Part shown: in pieces, positions 43,920 to 52,443 of the stretch | How positions within the stretch are numbered: position 1 is the stretch's first letter | Layout: each line of letters opens with the position of its first letter | Assembly: GCF_000761545.1 (NCBI RefSeq) | Contig: NZ_JPMY01000028.1 | Coordinates: forward strand, 1 to 64,000 | Direction of reading: 5' to 3' | DNA: 64,000 nucleotides | DNA from: Pseudomonas sp. ML96 | Lineage (GTDB): Bacteria > Pseudomonadota > Gammaproteobacteria > Pseudomonadales > Pseudomonadaceae | Made by a program: the position numbers and the translations under genes | Notes under the pieces: model-generated | Database searches by the model: none | The model's input: the letters and a program-made list of their open reading frames with translations, nothing else | What the model was told of the DNA's origin: nothing

Positions 43920-44849
43920 ATGTCCGACTCTCTGATCCTGGTTACCGGCGGCGCCGGCTTCATCGGCTCCCATCTGTGCGATGCACTGCTGGTGGCCGGT
44001 CATCGGGTGCGCGTGCTGGACGACCTGTCCACCGGCAAGCGCAGCAACCTGGCGTTGCATGACACGCGTCTGGAACTGATCGAGGGCAACGTGGCCGACG
44101 CCGCGCTGGTGCGCCGCGCCATGGCCGATTGCAGTGCGGTGGTGCACCTGGCCGCAGTGGCCTCGGTGCAGGCCTCGGTGGACGACCCGGTGAGCACCCA
44201 CCAGAGCAATTTCGTCGGCACCCTGAATGTCTGCGAGGCCATGCGCGAGGCGGGTGTGCGCCGCGTGGTGTTCGCCTCCAGCGCCGCCGTGTACGGCAAC
44301 AACGGCGAGGGCGTGGCGGTCAGCGAAGACACCGCCAAGGCGCCGCTCACGCCCTATGCCGCCGACAAGCTGGCCAGCGAGCACTACCTGGACTTCTATC
44401 GCCGCGAGCATGGCTTCACGCCGGCGATCTTCCGCTTCTTCAATATCTTCGGCCCGCGCCAGGACCCGTCCTCGCCCTATTCCGGGGTGATCAGCATCTT
44501 CACCGAGCGTGCCCAGAATGGTGTGCCGATCACGGTGTTCGGCGATGGCGAGCAGACCCGCGACTTCTTCTATGTCGCCGATCTGGTGCCGTTGCTGGTG
44601 CAGGCGCTGGAAAAGGACACGGCCGAGCCCGGTGCGGTGAACGTCGGGCACAATCAGTCGGTCAGCCTCAACCAACTGCTGCAGGCTATCGGCGAGGTAC
44701 TCGGCGGTCTGCCAGAGGTCAGTTATGGTCCGGCGCGGGCTGGCGATATCCGCCACTCCAAGGCCGATAACACGCTGCTGCAGCAGCGCTACCAGCTGGC
44801 TCCGGCCACGCCGCTGCGCGATGGCCTGGCGCACCTGCTGGGTAAATAA
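43920..44849 (+). CDS. NAD-dependent epimerase (GalE-like)
   Basis: The 309-residue enzyme has the extended-SDR NAD motif TGGAGFIG (9-16), ASSAAVYGNN and catalytic YAADK, and FGPRQDP typical of UDP-sugar 4-epimerases. It is a cytosolic sugar-nucleotide epimerase or dehydratase; the exact substrate is open. It ends before a strong terminator shared with oprG. Confidence 0.88.
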   Translation: MSDSLILVTGGAGFIGSHLCDALLVAGHRVRVLDDLSTGKRSNLALHDTRLELIEGNVADAALVRRAMADCSAVVHLAAVASVQASVDDPVSTHQSNFVGTLNVCEAMREAGVRRVVFASSAAVYGNNGEGVAVSEDTAKAPLTPYAADKLASEHYLDFYRREHGFTPAIFRFFNIFGPRQDPSSPYSGVISIFTERAQNGVPITVFGDGEQTRDFFYVADLVPLLVQALEKDTAEPGAVNVGHNQSVSLNQLLQAIGEVLGGLPEVSYGPARAGDIRHSKADNTLLQQRYQLAPATPLRDGLAHLLGK

Positions 44850-44856
44850 CGGTTTC

Positions 44857-44906
44857 GCCCGTACAACAAAAAGCCCCGCATCCGCGGGGCTTTTTGTTGT
44901 ACGGGC
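44857..44906. terminator. Bidirectional terminator with a 23-bp perfect stem
   Basis: Arms 44857-44879 and 44884-44906 are exact inverted copies around ATCC; the centre is AAAAAGCCCCGC against GCGGGGCTTTTT. It ends the epimerase gene and the convergent oprG. Confidence 0.95.
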
Positions 44907-44917
44907 AGGCCGGAAAC

Positions 44918-45604
44918 TTAGAACTTGTAACCCAGGCCGATCATGTAGACGAACGGGTCGACGTCGACATCCACCTCGACCTCACGACCACCGTAGTTGG
45001 TGCTGCCCTTGGTGTCGATGTCGATGTAGCGCACCTGGGCGTTGACCATCACGTTGTCGGTCAGCATGTAGTCCATGCCGACTTGTGCGGCCAGGCCCCA
45101 GGAATCGTCCAGGTCGAAGCCGCTGAAGCCCTTGTTCTCGGCTTCGCTGGTCAGCTCGGTGTCGAAGAACCAAGTGTAGTTGATGCCCGCGCCGACATAG
45201 GGCTGGAAGGCCGAGGCGGCATCCAGCGGGTAGTACACAACGCTCAGGGTCGGCGGCAGGTGTTTGAGCTCACCGAGCTTGCCGTTGAGACCGGCGAACG
45301 GGCCGGGCATGCCCTTGACGCCGACGTTGTGGGTGAACGGAGTGGCGGCCAGCAGTTCGACGCCGACGTGGTCGGTGACCATGTAGGCGAAGTTCAGGCC
45401 CAGCTGGGTGTCGCTGTCCAGAGTGGCCTTGGTGCCGGCCACGTCGGTGTTGAGGGCGCCGACCCAGATGTCGCTGCTACTTTCGTGCGGGTCGACGGTC
45501 ACGGCGCCGGCGCGCAGGATGATGTCACCGGCCTTGTGGGCCTGGGCCAGCGGGGCGGCCAGGGCAAGGGCAATCAGGGAAGTGGCGAGCAGTGTTTTCT
45601 TCAT
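44918..45604 (-). CDS. oprG: OmpW-family porin OprG
   Basis: The 228-residue outer-membrane protein has a signal peptide (MKKTLLATSLIALALAAPLAQA), an eight-strand OmpW barrel and ends in GLGYKF. OmpW proteins pass small hydrophobic molecules. The identification as OprG rests on the recalled position beside PA4068-like epimerase and the zinc ABC genes. An ANR box lies 78 bases upstream, in agreement with reported ANR dependence of oprG. Confidence 0.87.
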   Translation of the reverse strand: MKKTLLATSLIALALAAPLAQAHKAGDIILRAGAVTVDPHESSSDIWVGALNTDVAGTKATLDSDTQLGLNFAYMVTDHVGVELLAATPFTHNVGVKGMPGPFAGLNGKLGELKHLPPTLSVVYYPLDAASAFQPYVGAGINYTWFFDTELTSEAENKGFSGFDLDDSWGLAAQVGMDYMLTDNVMVNAQVRYIDIDTKGSTNYGGREVEVDVDVDPFVYMIGLGYKF

Positions 45605-45648
45605 CTTGGGGCTCCGAGGGAGTCAGCAATGTGTGTTGGCTGACTGTC

Positions 45649-45689
45649 ATGCTACGGAGCGCCATGGATGATCTCTTGACCTGGCTCAA
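45649..45689 (-). promoter_or_regulatory. ANR-type promoter of oprG
   Basis: On the minus strand TTGAG-CCAG-GTCAA (45676-45689) matches the FNR/ANR palindrome TTGAT-N4-ATCAA at eight of ten positions. A TAGCAT -10 box follows at 45649-45654. The start expected near 45642 puts the box centre about 40.5 bases upstream, the class II position. Confidence 0.68.
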
Positions 45690-45724
45690 TGGCCGCGCAC
45701 GGCAAGGTGCGGCGGCCTGTCGCA

Positions 45725-46237
45725 CTACATTTCGTAGGGATAGATCTTCTCGGCTTCCATCTGGTAGCCGGCGGTGCCCATCTCGCTGCTGTGCGCGCCG
45801 ACCTTGAGCGAGCCCTCAATCCAGAACGGCTGGTACAGCGCATCCATCAGCACGCCCAGCTCGCTGGTGACGTGGACGATCTGGTTGGACGGCGGCGGCG
45901 GCACATGGATGCAGGCGCCGAAGTAGGGCACGAAGAGGAACTCGGTTACCCGGCCTTCCTCGGTCACGTCCAGCGGCACGATATAGCCGGGCAGCTTGAT
46001 GCGCTGGCCATCCAGCTCCTCGACCACCGGCGCGTCCGGCGCCGACTGCTGGGCGGCCGGGGCGCTCTCGGCGGCCAGGGCGTCGGCCAGTTGCGATAGA
46101 TCGTGCATCGGCGCCTGCTGCGCCGGCTGCGGCGGTGCATCTGCCGGGACCATCTCGCTCCAGGTCAGCTCGCGGGTTTCAGCGGCCCACAGCGGGCTGG
46201 CGATGGCGAGCAGCAGGGCGAACAACAGATGGCGCAT
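45725..46237 (-). CDS. DUF3299 exported protein of the zinc ABC cluster
   Basis: ATG 46237 behind GAGG gives 170 residues with a signal peptide (MRHLLFALLLAIASPLWA). The DUF3299 domain holds GYIVPLDV, FLFVPYFGACIHVPPPPSNQ with C and H residues that may bind metal. An ATG at 46249 overlapping the permease stop is possible. It is the last gene of the set corresponding to PA4063-PA4066, which I recall as Zur-controlled. Confidence 0.82.
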   Translation of the reverse strand: MRHLLFALLLAIASPLWAAETRELTWSEMVPADAPPQPAQQAPMHDLSQLADALAAESAPAAQQSAPDAPVVEELDGQRIKLPGYIVPLDVTEEGRVTEFLFVPYFGACIHVPPPPSNQIVHVTSELGVLMDALYQPFWIEGSLKVGAHSSEMGTAGYQMEAEKIYPYEM

Positions 46238-46245
46238 GGGCAACC

Positions 46246-47508
46246 TCATAGACGAATGGACAGGCCGTCGGCCAGCGACTGCCGATAGGCGCGCCAGGCT
46301 GGCACAGCGCCCATCAGCAGGGCGGCGCCCAGAATAGCGCCGAGCAGGCTCCACTCATAGGCGCTGGGCAGCGCCAGCGGCAGATACAGGCCATATTGCG
46401 CCTGCACCCAGCCCTGGCTGACGGCGATGCCGCCGTACAGCAGGGCCAGGCCCAGAGCCGCACCGGCCGCGGCCAGCACCAGTGCCTCCAGCACCAGCAG
46501 CCCGGCGATATGCCAGGGCCGTGCGCCCACCGAGCGCAGGATGGCCATCTCGCGGCGGCGTTCGTTGAGGCTGGTGAGGATGGCGGTGAGCATGCCGATC
46601 AGGCCGGTCAGCACGACGAACAGCGAGACCACGAACAGCGCCTTCTCCGCCGTCCCCATCAGGCTCCACAGCTCCTGCAGGGCCACGCCGGGGAGGATCG
46701 CCAGCAGCGGCTCGCCGCGGAATTCGTTGACCTGGCGTTGCACGGCGAAGGTGGCGACCTTGCTCTTCAGACCGAGCAGCACGGCAGTGATGGCTTTGGG
46801 CTGCAGGTGCATGTCGCGCGCCTGTTCGGCCGAGACCTTGGCGTTGCCGCGCGCCGGCATGCCGTTCTGCCAGTCGACGTGCAGCGCTTCCATGCCCTCC
46901 AGCGAGATGTGCAGGGTGCGGTCCACCGGCGTGCCGGTGCGAGCGAGGATGCCGACCACGGTGAAGGGCTTGTCGTCGTGCTGGGTCAGGCTGACGGTGG
47001 CCACGCCATGGGCCAGGACGATCTGGTCGCCGAGCTGGTAATTCAGCGCCTCGGCCACCTCGGCACCGAGCACCACCTCGAACAGGTCGGTGAAGGGCTT
47101 GCCCTGGGCCAGTTGCAGCGGCTGGGCGCGGCCGTAGCGGTAGTGCTCGAAGTAGCCGGGGTCGGTGCCCAGCACCCGGTAGCCACGGTGCGAGTCACCC
47201 AGCGACAGCGGGATTGCCCACTTCACCTGCGGGTGTTTGGTCAGGGTCTCGAAACTGTCCCAGCGGATATTGTTGGTGGCGTTGCCGATGCGGAACACCG
47301 AGTACAGCAGCAGGTTCACCGAGCCCGAACGCGCGCCGACTATTAGGTCGGTGCCGCTGATGGTGCTGGCGAAGCTGGCGCGCGCCTCGGTGCGCACCCG
47401 TTCGACAGCCAGCAGCAGGCATACCGAGAGGGCGATGGCGAATACCGTGAGCAGCGCGGTGAAGCGGCGGTTGGCCAGGCTGGCCAGGGCGATGCGGAGC
47501 AGATGCAT
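46246..47508 (-). CDS. ABC transporter permease (FtsX/MacB type)
   Basis: ATG 47508, one base after the ATPase stop, gives 420 residues. It has one N-terminal membrane helix (about 17-37), a large periplasmic MacB-like domain, and three C-terminal helices with RRREMAILRSVGA, the coupling-helix region of FtsX permeases. Such transporters use mechanical force on periplasmic partners rather than moving a solute across the membrane. Its partners are probably the DUF3299 and DUF2796 proteins. Confidence 0.9.
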   Translation of the reverse strand: MHLLRIALASLANRRFTALLTVFAIALSVCLLLAVERVRTEARASFASTISGTDLIVGARSGSVNLLLYSVFRIGNATNNIRWDSFETLTKHPQVKWAIPLSLGDSHRGYRVLGTDPGYFEHYRYGRAQPLQLAQGKPFTDLFEVVLGAEVAEALNYQLGDQIVLAHGVATVSLTQHDDKPFTVVGILARTGTPVDRTLHISLEGMEALHVDWQNGMPARGNAKVSAEQARDMHLQPKAITAVLLGLKSKVATFAVQRQVNEFRGEPLLAILPGVALQELWSLMGTAEKALFVVSLFVVLTGLIGMLTAILTSLNERRREMAILRSVGARPWHIAGLLVLEALVLAAAGAALGLALLYGGIAVSQGWVQAQYGLYLPLALPSAYEWSLLGAILGAALLMGAVPAWRAYRQSLADGLSIRL

Positions 47509-47509
47509 G

Positions 47510-48217
47510 TCAGACCTCCACCGGCTTGGCGGCACGGTTGAGTTCGGCCAGCGATACGCTGCGGTCGAACAGCGGCGACAGGCTCTGGTCGTGGCTGACG
47601 AACAGCAGGCTGGCACCGGCGGCGCGGCATTCGGCGAACAGCAACTGCAGGAAGGCCTCGCGGGCGTCATGGTCCAGCGCCGAGGTCGGCTCGTCGGCGA
47701 TCACCAGCTCCGGCTGGCCGATCAGCGCGCGGGCGGCAGCCACCCGTTGCTGCTGGCCGATGGACAACGAGTCGGCGCGGCGTTCCAGCAACTCGGCCTT
47801 CAGCCCCAGATGTTCGAGCAGTTGCGCGGCGGCCCCATCGACACTGCCGTGGCGTTCCTTGGCCCGCTGCGCGCGGCTCTTCGAGAAGCGGCAGGGCAGC
47901 TCGACGTTCTCGCGCACGGAGATGAACGGCAGCAGGTTGAACTGCTGGAAGATGTAGCCGGTGTGATCGACGCGGAAGCGGTCGCGGGCGCCGGAGGAAA
48001 GCGTTGCCAGCTCCTGGCCGAGCAGCTTGAGACTGCCGCGGCCGGGCTTCTGCACGCCGCCGAGCAGGCCGAGCAAGGTGGTCTTGCCGCTGCCGCTGGG
48101 GCCCTTGAGGAACAGGCTCTCGCCACGTTGCAGGGTGAAGGCGGGGATATCCAGCAGCTCGGCCTGGCCGGGCCAGGCGAAGCCGAGGTCGTTGAGTTCG
48201 ATCAGTGCGTCGGGCAT
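47510..48217 (-). CDS. ABC transporter ATP-binding protein (LolD/MacB type)
   Basis: The 235-residue ATPase has Walker A GPSGSGKTT (about 39-47), the Q-loop FQQFNLLPF, signature LSIGQQQR, Walker B ELVIADEPTSALD and the switch histidine in LFVSHD. It sits between DUF2796 and the permease in one minus-strand operon. Confidence 0.94.
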   Translation of the reverse strand: MPDALIELNDLGFAWPGQAELLDIPAFTLQRGESLFLKGPSGSGKTTLLGLLGGVQKPGRGSLKLLGQELATLSSGARDRFRVDHTGYIFQQFNLLPFISVRENVELPCRFSKSRAQRAKERHGSVDGAAAQLLEHLGLKAELLERRADSLSIGQQQRVAAARALIGQPELVIADEPTSALDHDAREAFLQLLFAECRAAGASLLFVSHDQSLSPLFDRSVSLAELNRAAKPVEV

Positions 48218-48297
48218 GGGCGATTCGCGCGTCGGAGAGGGCGACAGCTTAAAGGCAAGTAGACAGACGGCGCACCCGGCAGGTGCGCCGCGATGTG

Positions 48298-48882
48298 TCA
48301 GAAGCTCAAGCGCGAGTTGCTCGGGGTCAGCTCGGCGCCTTGCTGGCCGCCCGGGCCGATCAGCTGCACTTCGAGCTTCTCGGTGCCGGGGAAGGTGCCG
48401 AAGAAGCTGCCCAGCTCCAGGGTCTTCAGCGCCTCGGCATTAGCGCAGGTGAAGTGGTAGCTGGCGTCGATGTCGCTGTGGCCGTGTTCGTCGCCGTGCT
48501 CATGCTCTGCGTGCTCGGCGTAGCCGAACAGCGGGCTCTCCAGCTCGCTGTCCTGCAGCGCGCACTTGGCCTCGATCGGCAGGGCGAACAGTGCCTGCGG
48601 CTGCTCCAGGTGTTTGCGCGCGCTGGCGACCTTGGCCTTGTCGGCATCGCTCTTGGCTTCGTGCTCGAAGCCGACCAGGTTCATCGCCGGGCTCTCCAGC
48701 TGGATCTCCAGGGTCTGGCCATCCAGCGCCACATTGAGGCTGGCCACGCCGTGCTCGTGCGTGCCGAGGCTGCCGTGCTCCTCATGGGCATGATCGTGGT
48801 CGTGCACATGCTCATGGCTGTCGGCCTGGGCGATGGCGAAGGGCAGCAGAGCGAAGGGCAGGGCGAGCAGGGTGCGACGCAT
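48298..48882 (-). CDS. His-rich DUF2796 periplasmic protein
   Basis: ATG 48882 after CGGAG gives 194 residues: a signal peptide cut near AQA, then a His/Asp/Glu-rich stretch (SHEHVHDHDHAHEEHG) and a second one (EHAEHEHGDEHGHSD). These would bind zinc or a similar metal in the periplasm. It is the first gene behind a Zur-like palindrome and 80 bases before the ATPase. A role in zinc uptake is inferred from the recalled P. aeruginosa operon. Confidence 0.87.
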   Translation of the reverse strand: MRRTLLALPFALLPFAIAQADSHEHVHDHDHAHEEHGSLGTHEHGVASLNVALDGQTLEIQLESPAMNLVGFEHEAKSDADKAKVASARKHLEQPQALFALPIEAKCALQDSELESPLFGYAEHAEHEHGDEHGHSDIDASYHFTCANAEALKTLELGSFFGTFPGTEKLEVQLIGPGGQQGAELTPSNSRLSF

Positions 48883-48908
48883 GGGGCAAACTCCGGCGAT
48901 CAATTGTT

Positions 48909-48925
48909 AGGTTATGTTGTAACAC
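48909..48925. promoter_or_regulatory. Zur-like box
   Basis: GTTATGTTGTAAC (48911-48923) is the core of the Zur palindrome (TGTTATANTATAACA type), with arms GTTA and TAAC. It lies about 30-40 bases before the DUF2796 gene and 70 before the divergent gene at 48996. Confidence 0.65.
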
Positions 48926-48995
48926 TTAATCGCTGTGATTGGCCAGCCCCGGTCGGCATGGCAGCATGGCGGCCTGATGTTCTGGAGTGGGCGAG

Positions 48996-49340
48996 ATGCT
49001 GCGAATCAAGGGGCGAGTCGGTGACTGGCCGGTGGACCTGACGGTGGAGATGGATGCCGAGGACTGGGCGCAACTGGCCGCCCATCTGCCGCTGGAGGCG
49101 GCGCCACCCGCCGTGGAGAAAGCCGCACCCGCGGCCGGCCCGAGCAACGATCTGTGGCCGCAGGCCCTGCAGCTGCTGCAGGCCGCTGGCAGCATGGAGG
49201 GGCCGCAGTTGCTCGGTGAGCTGGCTGCCCTGGCTGGCGGTGAGGCGGCTGGCAAACGCTTGCTGGTGCGCCTGCGCCATGCCCCGCAGGTGCAGATAGA
49301 AAACGGCGCCGAGGCGCCGCTGTATCGCTGGATCGGCTGA
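48996..49340 (+). CDS. Unknown 114-residue protein
   Basis: ATG 48996 with GGAG eight bases upstream gives MLRIKGRVGDWPVDLTVEMD, an Ala/Pro-rich middle and QVQIENGAEAPLYRWIG at the end. No signal peptide, membrane segment or known motif is seen. It corresponds in position to PA4062. It is divergent from the zinc set across the Zur-like box and convergent with the thioesterase. Confidence 0.82.
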   Translation: MLRIKGRVGDWPVDLTVEMDAEDWAQLAAHLPLEAAPPAVEKAAPAAGPSNDLWPQALQLLQAAGSMEGPQLLGELAALAGGEAAGKRLLVRLRHAPQVQIENGAEAPLYRWIG

Positions 49341-49775
49341 TCAGCCGGCCTGATTGACCGTCACGCCCGGTGCGCCGCGTTCAAGTTGCGCGCGAATGGC
49401 ATCGGGAATCGGTGTCTTGGTGAAGGCTTGGGCATCGACCATCACATAGGTGATCTCGCTGTGGGCGATGGCTGCCTGGTCGGCGTGGCGGCGAATGTCC
49501 ACCTGCAGGGTGAAGGAGCTGTTGCCCAGGCGCAGGCTGCTGACTTCCAGCTGCAGCACGTCGTCGAAGCGCGCCGGTGCGCTCCAGTCGGTGACCATCC
49601 GCACCACCTGGCTGTCCAGGCCCTGCTCCAGCAGGGCCTGGTAGCTGCCGAACACGGCGCGGTAGAACTCGGTCGCCGCCACGTCGACGTAGTCGCCATA
49701 GCGGGCGTTGAACACCACCTGCTGGGCGTCGCACTCGCCGTAGCGCACCCGCAGCAGCAGGCGGAAGGGCGCCAT
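49341..49775 (-). CDS. Acyl-CoA thioesterase, hot-dog fold
   Basis: The 144-residue product has the 4-hydroxybenzoyl-CoA thioesterase pattern RYGECDAQQVVFNARYGDYV with catalytic D16, as in YbgC-type enzymes. It hydrolyses an acyl-CoA; the chain type is unknown. Its ATG shares one base with the stop of the thioredoxin gene (TGATG), showing coupling. Confidence 0.9.
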   Translation of the reverse strand: MAPFRLLLRVRYGECDAQQVVFNARYGDYVDVAATEFYRAVFGSYQALLEQGLDSQVVRMVTDWSAPARFDDVLQLEVSSLRLGNSSFTLQVDIRRHADQAAIAHSEITYVMVDAQAFTKTPIPDAIRAQLERGAPGVTVNQAG

Positions 49776-50647
49776 CAGTAGATCGCCTGATACAGCTTGC
49801 GGCGGTACAGGGTCACCAGCGGGTGATCGTTGCCCAGCAGGTCGAACACCTGCAGCAGGGTCTTGTGAGCGATGCCCTCGGCATAGCTGCGATTACGCAC
49901 GAACAGCTTGAGCAGGCCGTCCAGCGCTGCCTCGTATTGCTGGCGCGCCAGCTGCTGGATGGCCAGCTGGTAGGTCGCCTCGTCGTCGTTCGGGTCTTGT
50001 GCCAGGCGGCTCTTCAGCTCGGCACCATCCGGCAAGTCGGCGGCCTGGCGCAGGAAGGTCAGTTGCGCCTTGGCACCGGCCAGGGCCTGCTTGTGCTCGT
50101 CGCCCTTGACCGCGCCCAGCACCGCTTCGGCTTCGCCCAGCTCACCGCGTTCGGCCAGGCAGCGCGCATAGAGGATCAGCGCCGCAGCGTTCTCGTTGTT
50201 CTCGGTCAGCACCTGTTTGAGCAGGGCCTCGGCCTCGCCGAAGCGCTCCTCGGCGAACAGCGCCTGGGCGGTCTCCAGCGGGTCGGCGGCCAGCGGCGCC
50301 GGCTCGGCTACGTGTGGCTTGAGCATCTCGCGGATGGCCGATTCCGGCTGCGCACCGGCGAAGCCGTCGACCGGCTGGCCGTCCTTGAACAGCACCACGG
50401 TGGGCAGGCTGCGGATGCCGAAGCGGGCGACGATGTCCTGCTCCACATCGCAGTCGACCTTGGCCAGCAGCAGCTCACCGCGGAACTCCTCGGCGATCTT
50501 CGCCAGCAGCGGCATCAGCGCCTTGCACGGCGCGCACCACTCGGCCCAGAAGTCCACCAGCACCGGTTTGTGGAAGGAATTCTGGATCACCAGCTGCTCG
50601 AAGTTGGCGGCGCCGGATACGTCGAAGATGTAGGGGGTATCGCTCAT
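49775..50647 (-). CDS. cnoX: CnoX/YbbN-type thioredoxin with TPR tail
   Basis: The 290-residue protein has a thioredoxin domain (1-105) with active-site C38 and C41 (WCAPC) and a C-terminal tetratricopeptide part. CnoX proteins are chaperedoxins that hold oxidised substrates and pass them to GroEL. E. coli CnoX has lost the first cysteine (SxxC) as I recall, but here CxxC is complete, so redox activity is expected. Confidence 0.9.
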   Translation of the reverse strand: MSDTPYIFDVSGAANFEQLVIQNSFHKPVLVDFWAEWCAPCKALMPLLAKIAEEFRGELLLAKVDCDVEQDIVARFGIRSLPTVVLFKDGQPVDGFAGAQPESAIREMLKPHVAEPAPLAADPLETAQALFAEERFGEAEALLKQVLTENNENAAALILYARCLAERGELGEAEAVLGAVKGDEHKQALAGAKAQLTFLRQAADLPDGAELKSRLAQDPNDDEATYQLAIQQLARQQYEAALDGLLKLFVRNRSYAEGIAHKTLLQVFDLLGNDHPLVTLYRRKLYQAIY

Positions 50648-50737
50648 GGTTTTTCTCGGAGAGGCGAAAGACTGGAACTATAAATGCGGGCACTGCCCGG
50701 CGGAAACAAGCCCGGCGTGCATCCGGGCCACGGCGGC

Positions 50738-51391
50738 TCAGCGTTTCGCGTGATACAGGCTGACGCTGCGGAACTCCGCCGGCTCGGCCAGATCCGGCCA
50801 GGTGCAGGCGTCGAGCAGGCCCAGGCGTTGGTACAGCGGATGCTGGAAGTCCTTGACCCGCGAGTCGGCCACCAGGGCTTCCTGGCCGCGAGTGAGGAAG
50901 GCGTCGAGCAGCGGCAGGTTGGCGCGGTCGTAGAGCACGTCGGCGACGATGATCAGGTCGAAGCGATCTTCCTCGGCGAAGAAGTCCAGCGAGTAGCTCA
51001 GCTGCACGCCATTCAGCTCGGCGTTGGCCCGGCAGGATTCGATGGCCAGCGGATCGAGGTCACAGGCCACCACTTCCGCCGCGCCGGCCTTGGCGGCGGC
51101 GATGGCCGCCACGCCGGAGCCGGCGCCGAAGTCCAGCACGCGCTTGCCGCGCACCCATTCCGGCTTCTCCGCCAGCCAGCGCGCCAGGGCCAGGCCGCTG
51201 GCCCAGCAGAAGCTCCAGTACGGCGGCTCCTCGAGGATGCGCCGGGTCTCTTCCGGGCTGAAGCTGCGGTCCATGTTGCTTGGGTCGACCAGCCACAGGC
51301 GGATATCGGTGCCGGGCAGGGTCTCGGCGCTCAGGCGGGCGTCGCCGAGCAGCTGTTGCAGGGCGTCCTGCAGGGCGGCGGGCGCGTTCAT
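50738..51391 (-). CDS. METTL20/ETFB lysine methyltransferase-like protein
   Basis: The 217-residue product has the seven-strand SAM-binding motif DFGAGSGVAAIAAAKAG (about 82-98), acidic VACDLDPLAIE and DLIIVADVLYD. The arrangement resembles METTL20, which methylates the electron-transfer flavoprotein beta subunit. The substrate here is not proven. Its ATG overlaps the YbaY stop by four bases. Confidence 0.8.
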   Translation of the reverse strand: MNAPAALQDALQQLLGDARLSAETLPGTDIRLWLVDPSNMDRSFSPEETRRILEEPPYWSFCWASGLALARWLAEKPEWVRGKRVLDFGAGSGVAAIAAAKAGAAEVVACDLDPLAIESCRANAELNGVQLSYSLDFFAEEDRFDLIIVADVLYDRANLPLLDAFLTRGQEALVADSRVKDFQHPLYQRLGLLDACTWPDLAEPAEFRSVSLYHAKR

Positions 51392-51843
51392 GGTGCGCTC
51401 ACCAGGGCCAGGGCGCCGAAGTCGCGGCTGTCGGCCTGAGTCACCCGTTGCGGCGGCAGGCGCAGGATCAGGCGGCCGGACTGGCTGATGCGCGCGCGCA
51501 GTTCGACCCGCGCACCGACTGGGAAATACTGCGGATTGAACGGCAGGCGGAAGGGTAGCGCCTGGCCGTTGCCCGCCAGCTTGAGGCTGCCCAGCAGCTG
51601 TTGCGGGCGGTCGCGCTCGTCCACTACCAGTAGGGCCATCTCCACCTCGCTGCCGGCCGGCGGCGTCAGCAGGCTGCCGCGTAGCTCACGCATATGCGCT
51701 GGCAGCTCCTGCTCGATCGGTGCGGCTGGCGTGCTCGCTGCCGCTGGTTTGGCGGGCGCGGGCGGTGTGACGGGCTTGGGCGGCTCGCTGGCGCAGGCGG
51801 CCAGCAGCAAAAACAGGCAGGCGAGGGCAGGGCGGCGGGACAT
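51388..51843 (-). CDS. YbaY-type lipoprotein
   Basis: ATG 51843 gives 151 residues with a lipobox (LLLAACAS), a Pro/Ala linker and a YbaY beta domain ([45 protein letters not shown]). Longer in-frame starts would run into nrdR and are rejected. Its function is not known; it starts divergently from nrdR and is coupled to the methyltransferase. Confidence 0.83.
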   Translation of the reverse strand: MSRRPALACLFLLLAACASEPPKPVTPPAPAKPAAASTPAAPIEQELPAHMRELRGSLLTPPAGSEVEMALLVVDERDRPQQLLGSLKLAGNGQALPFRLPFNPQYFPVGARVELRARISQSGRLILRLPPQRVTQADSRDFGALALVSAP

Positions 51844-51976
51844 GGCGGCATCCGATGCGGCGGGTAATGCTGAAATAGCGCAAAAAGCGGGCGCCTGTAT
51901 ACCGCAAAGCCTGCGGCTTGTCTTGCCGGGACCATGCGCTACCATGGGCCACCTTTTCATGGATTGCCCGCCTGCC

Positions 51977-52441
51977 ATGCACTGCCCCTTCTGCTCCGCC
52001 AACGACACCAAGGTCATCGACTCCCGCCTGGTCGCCGAGGGTGACCAGGTGCGCCGGCGCCGCGAATGCGTGGCCTGTGGCGAGCGCTTCACCACCTTCG
52101 AGACCGCCGAACTGGTGATGCCGCGCCTGATCAAGTCCGATGGCAGCCGCCAGCCCTTCGATGAAGACAAGCTGCGTGCCGGCATGCAGCGCGCGCTGGA
52201 GAAGCGCCCGGTCAGCATCGAGCGCCTGGAGGAGGCCATCGCCCACATCAAGCATCGCCTGCGCGCCACCGGCGAGCGCGAGATCAAGTCGCGGGTGCTC
52301 GGCGAGCTGGTGATGACCGAGCTGCAGAAGCTCGACGAAGTCGCCTATATCCGCTTCGCCTCGGTCTACCGGCGCTTCCAGGACCTCAACGAGTTCCGCG
52401 AGGAGATCGAGCGTCTGGCCCGCGAGCCTTCCAAGGAGTGA
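51977..52441 (+). CDS. nrdR: Transcriptional repressor NrdR
   Basis: The 154-residue product has a zinc ribbon (C3, C6, C31, C34) and the ATP-cone domain ([22 protein letters not shown]) that senses ATP/dATP. It represses ribonucleotide reductase genes. It is the first gene of the nrdR-rib-nusB-thiL order common in gammaproteobacteria, and its stop overlaps a GTG of ribD. Confidence 0.97.
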   Translation: MHCPFCSANDTKVIDSRLVAEGDQVRRRRECVACGERFTTFETAELVMPRLIKSDGSRQPFDEDKLRAGMQRALEKRPVSIERLEEAIAHIKHRLRATGEREIKSRVLGELVMTELQKLDEVAYIRFASVYRRFQDLNEFREEIERLAREPSKE

Positions 52442-52443
52442 GC

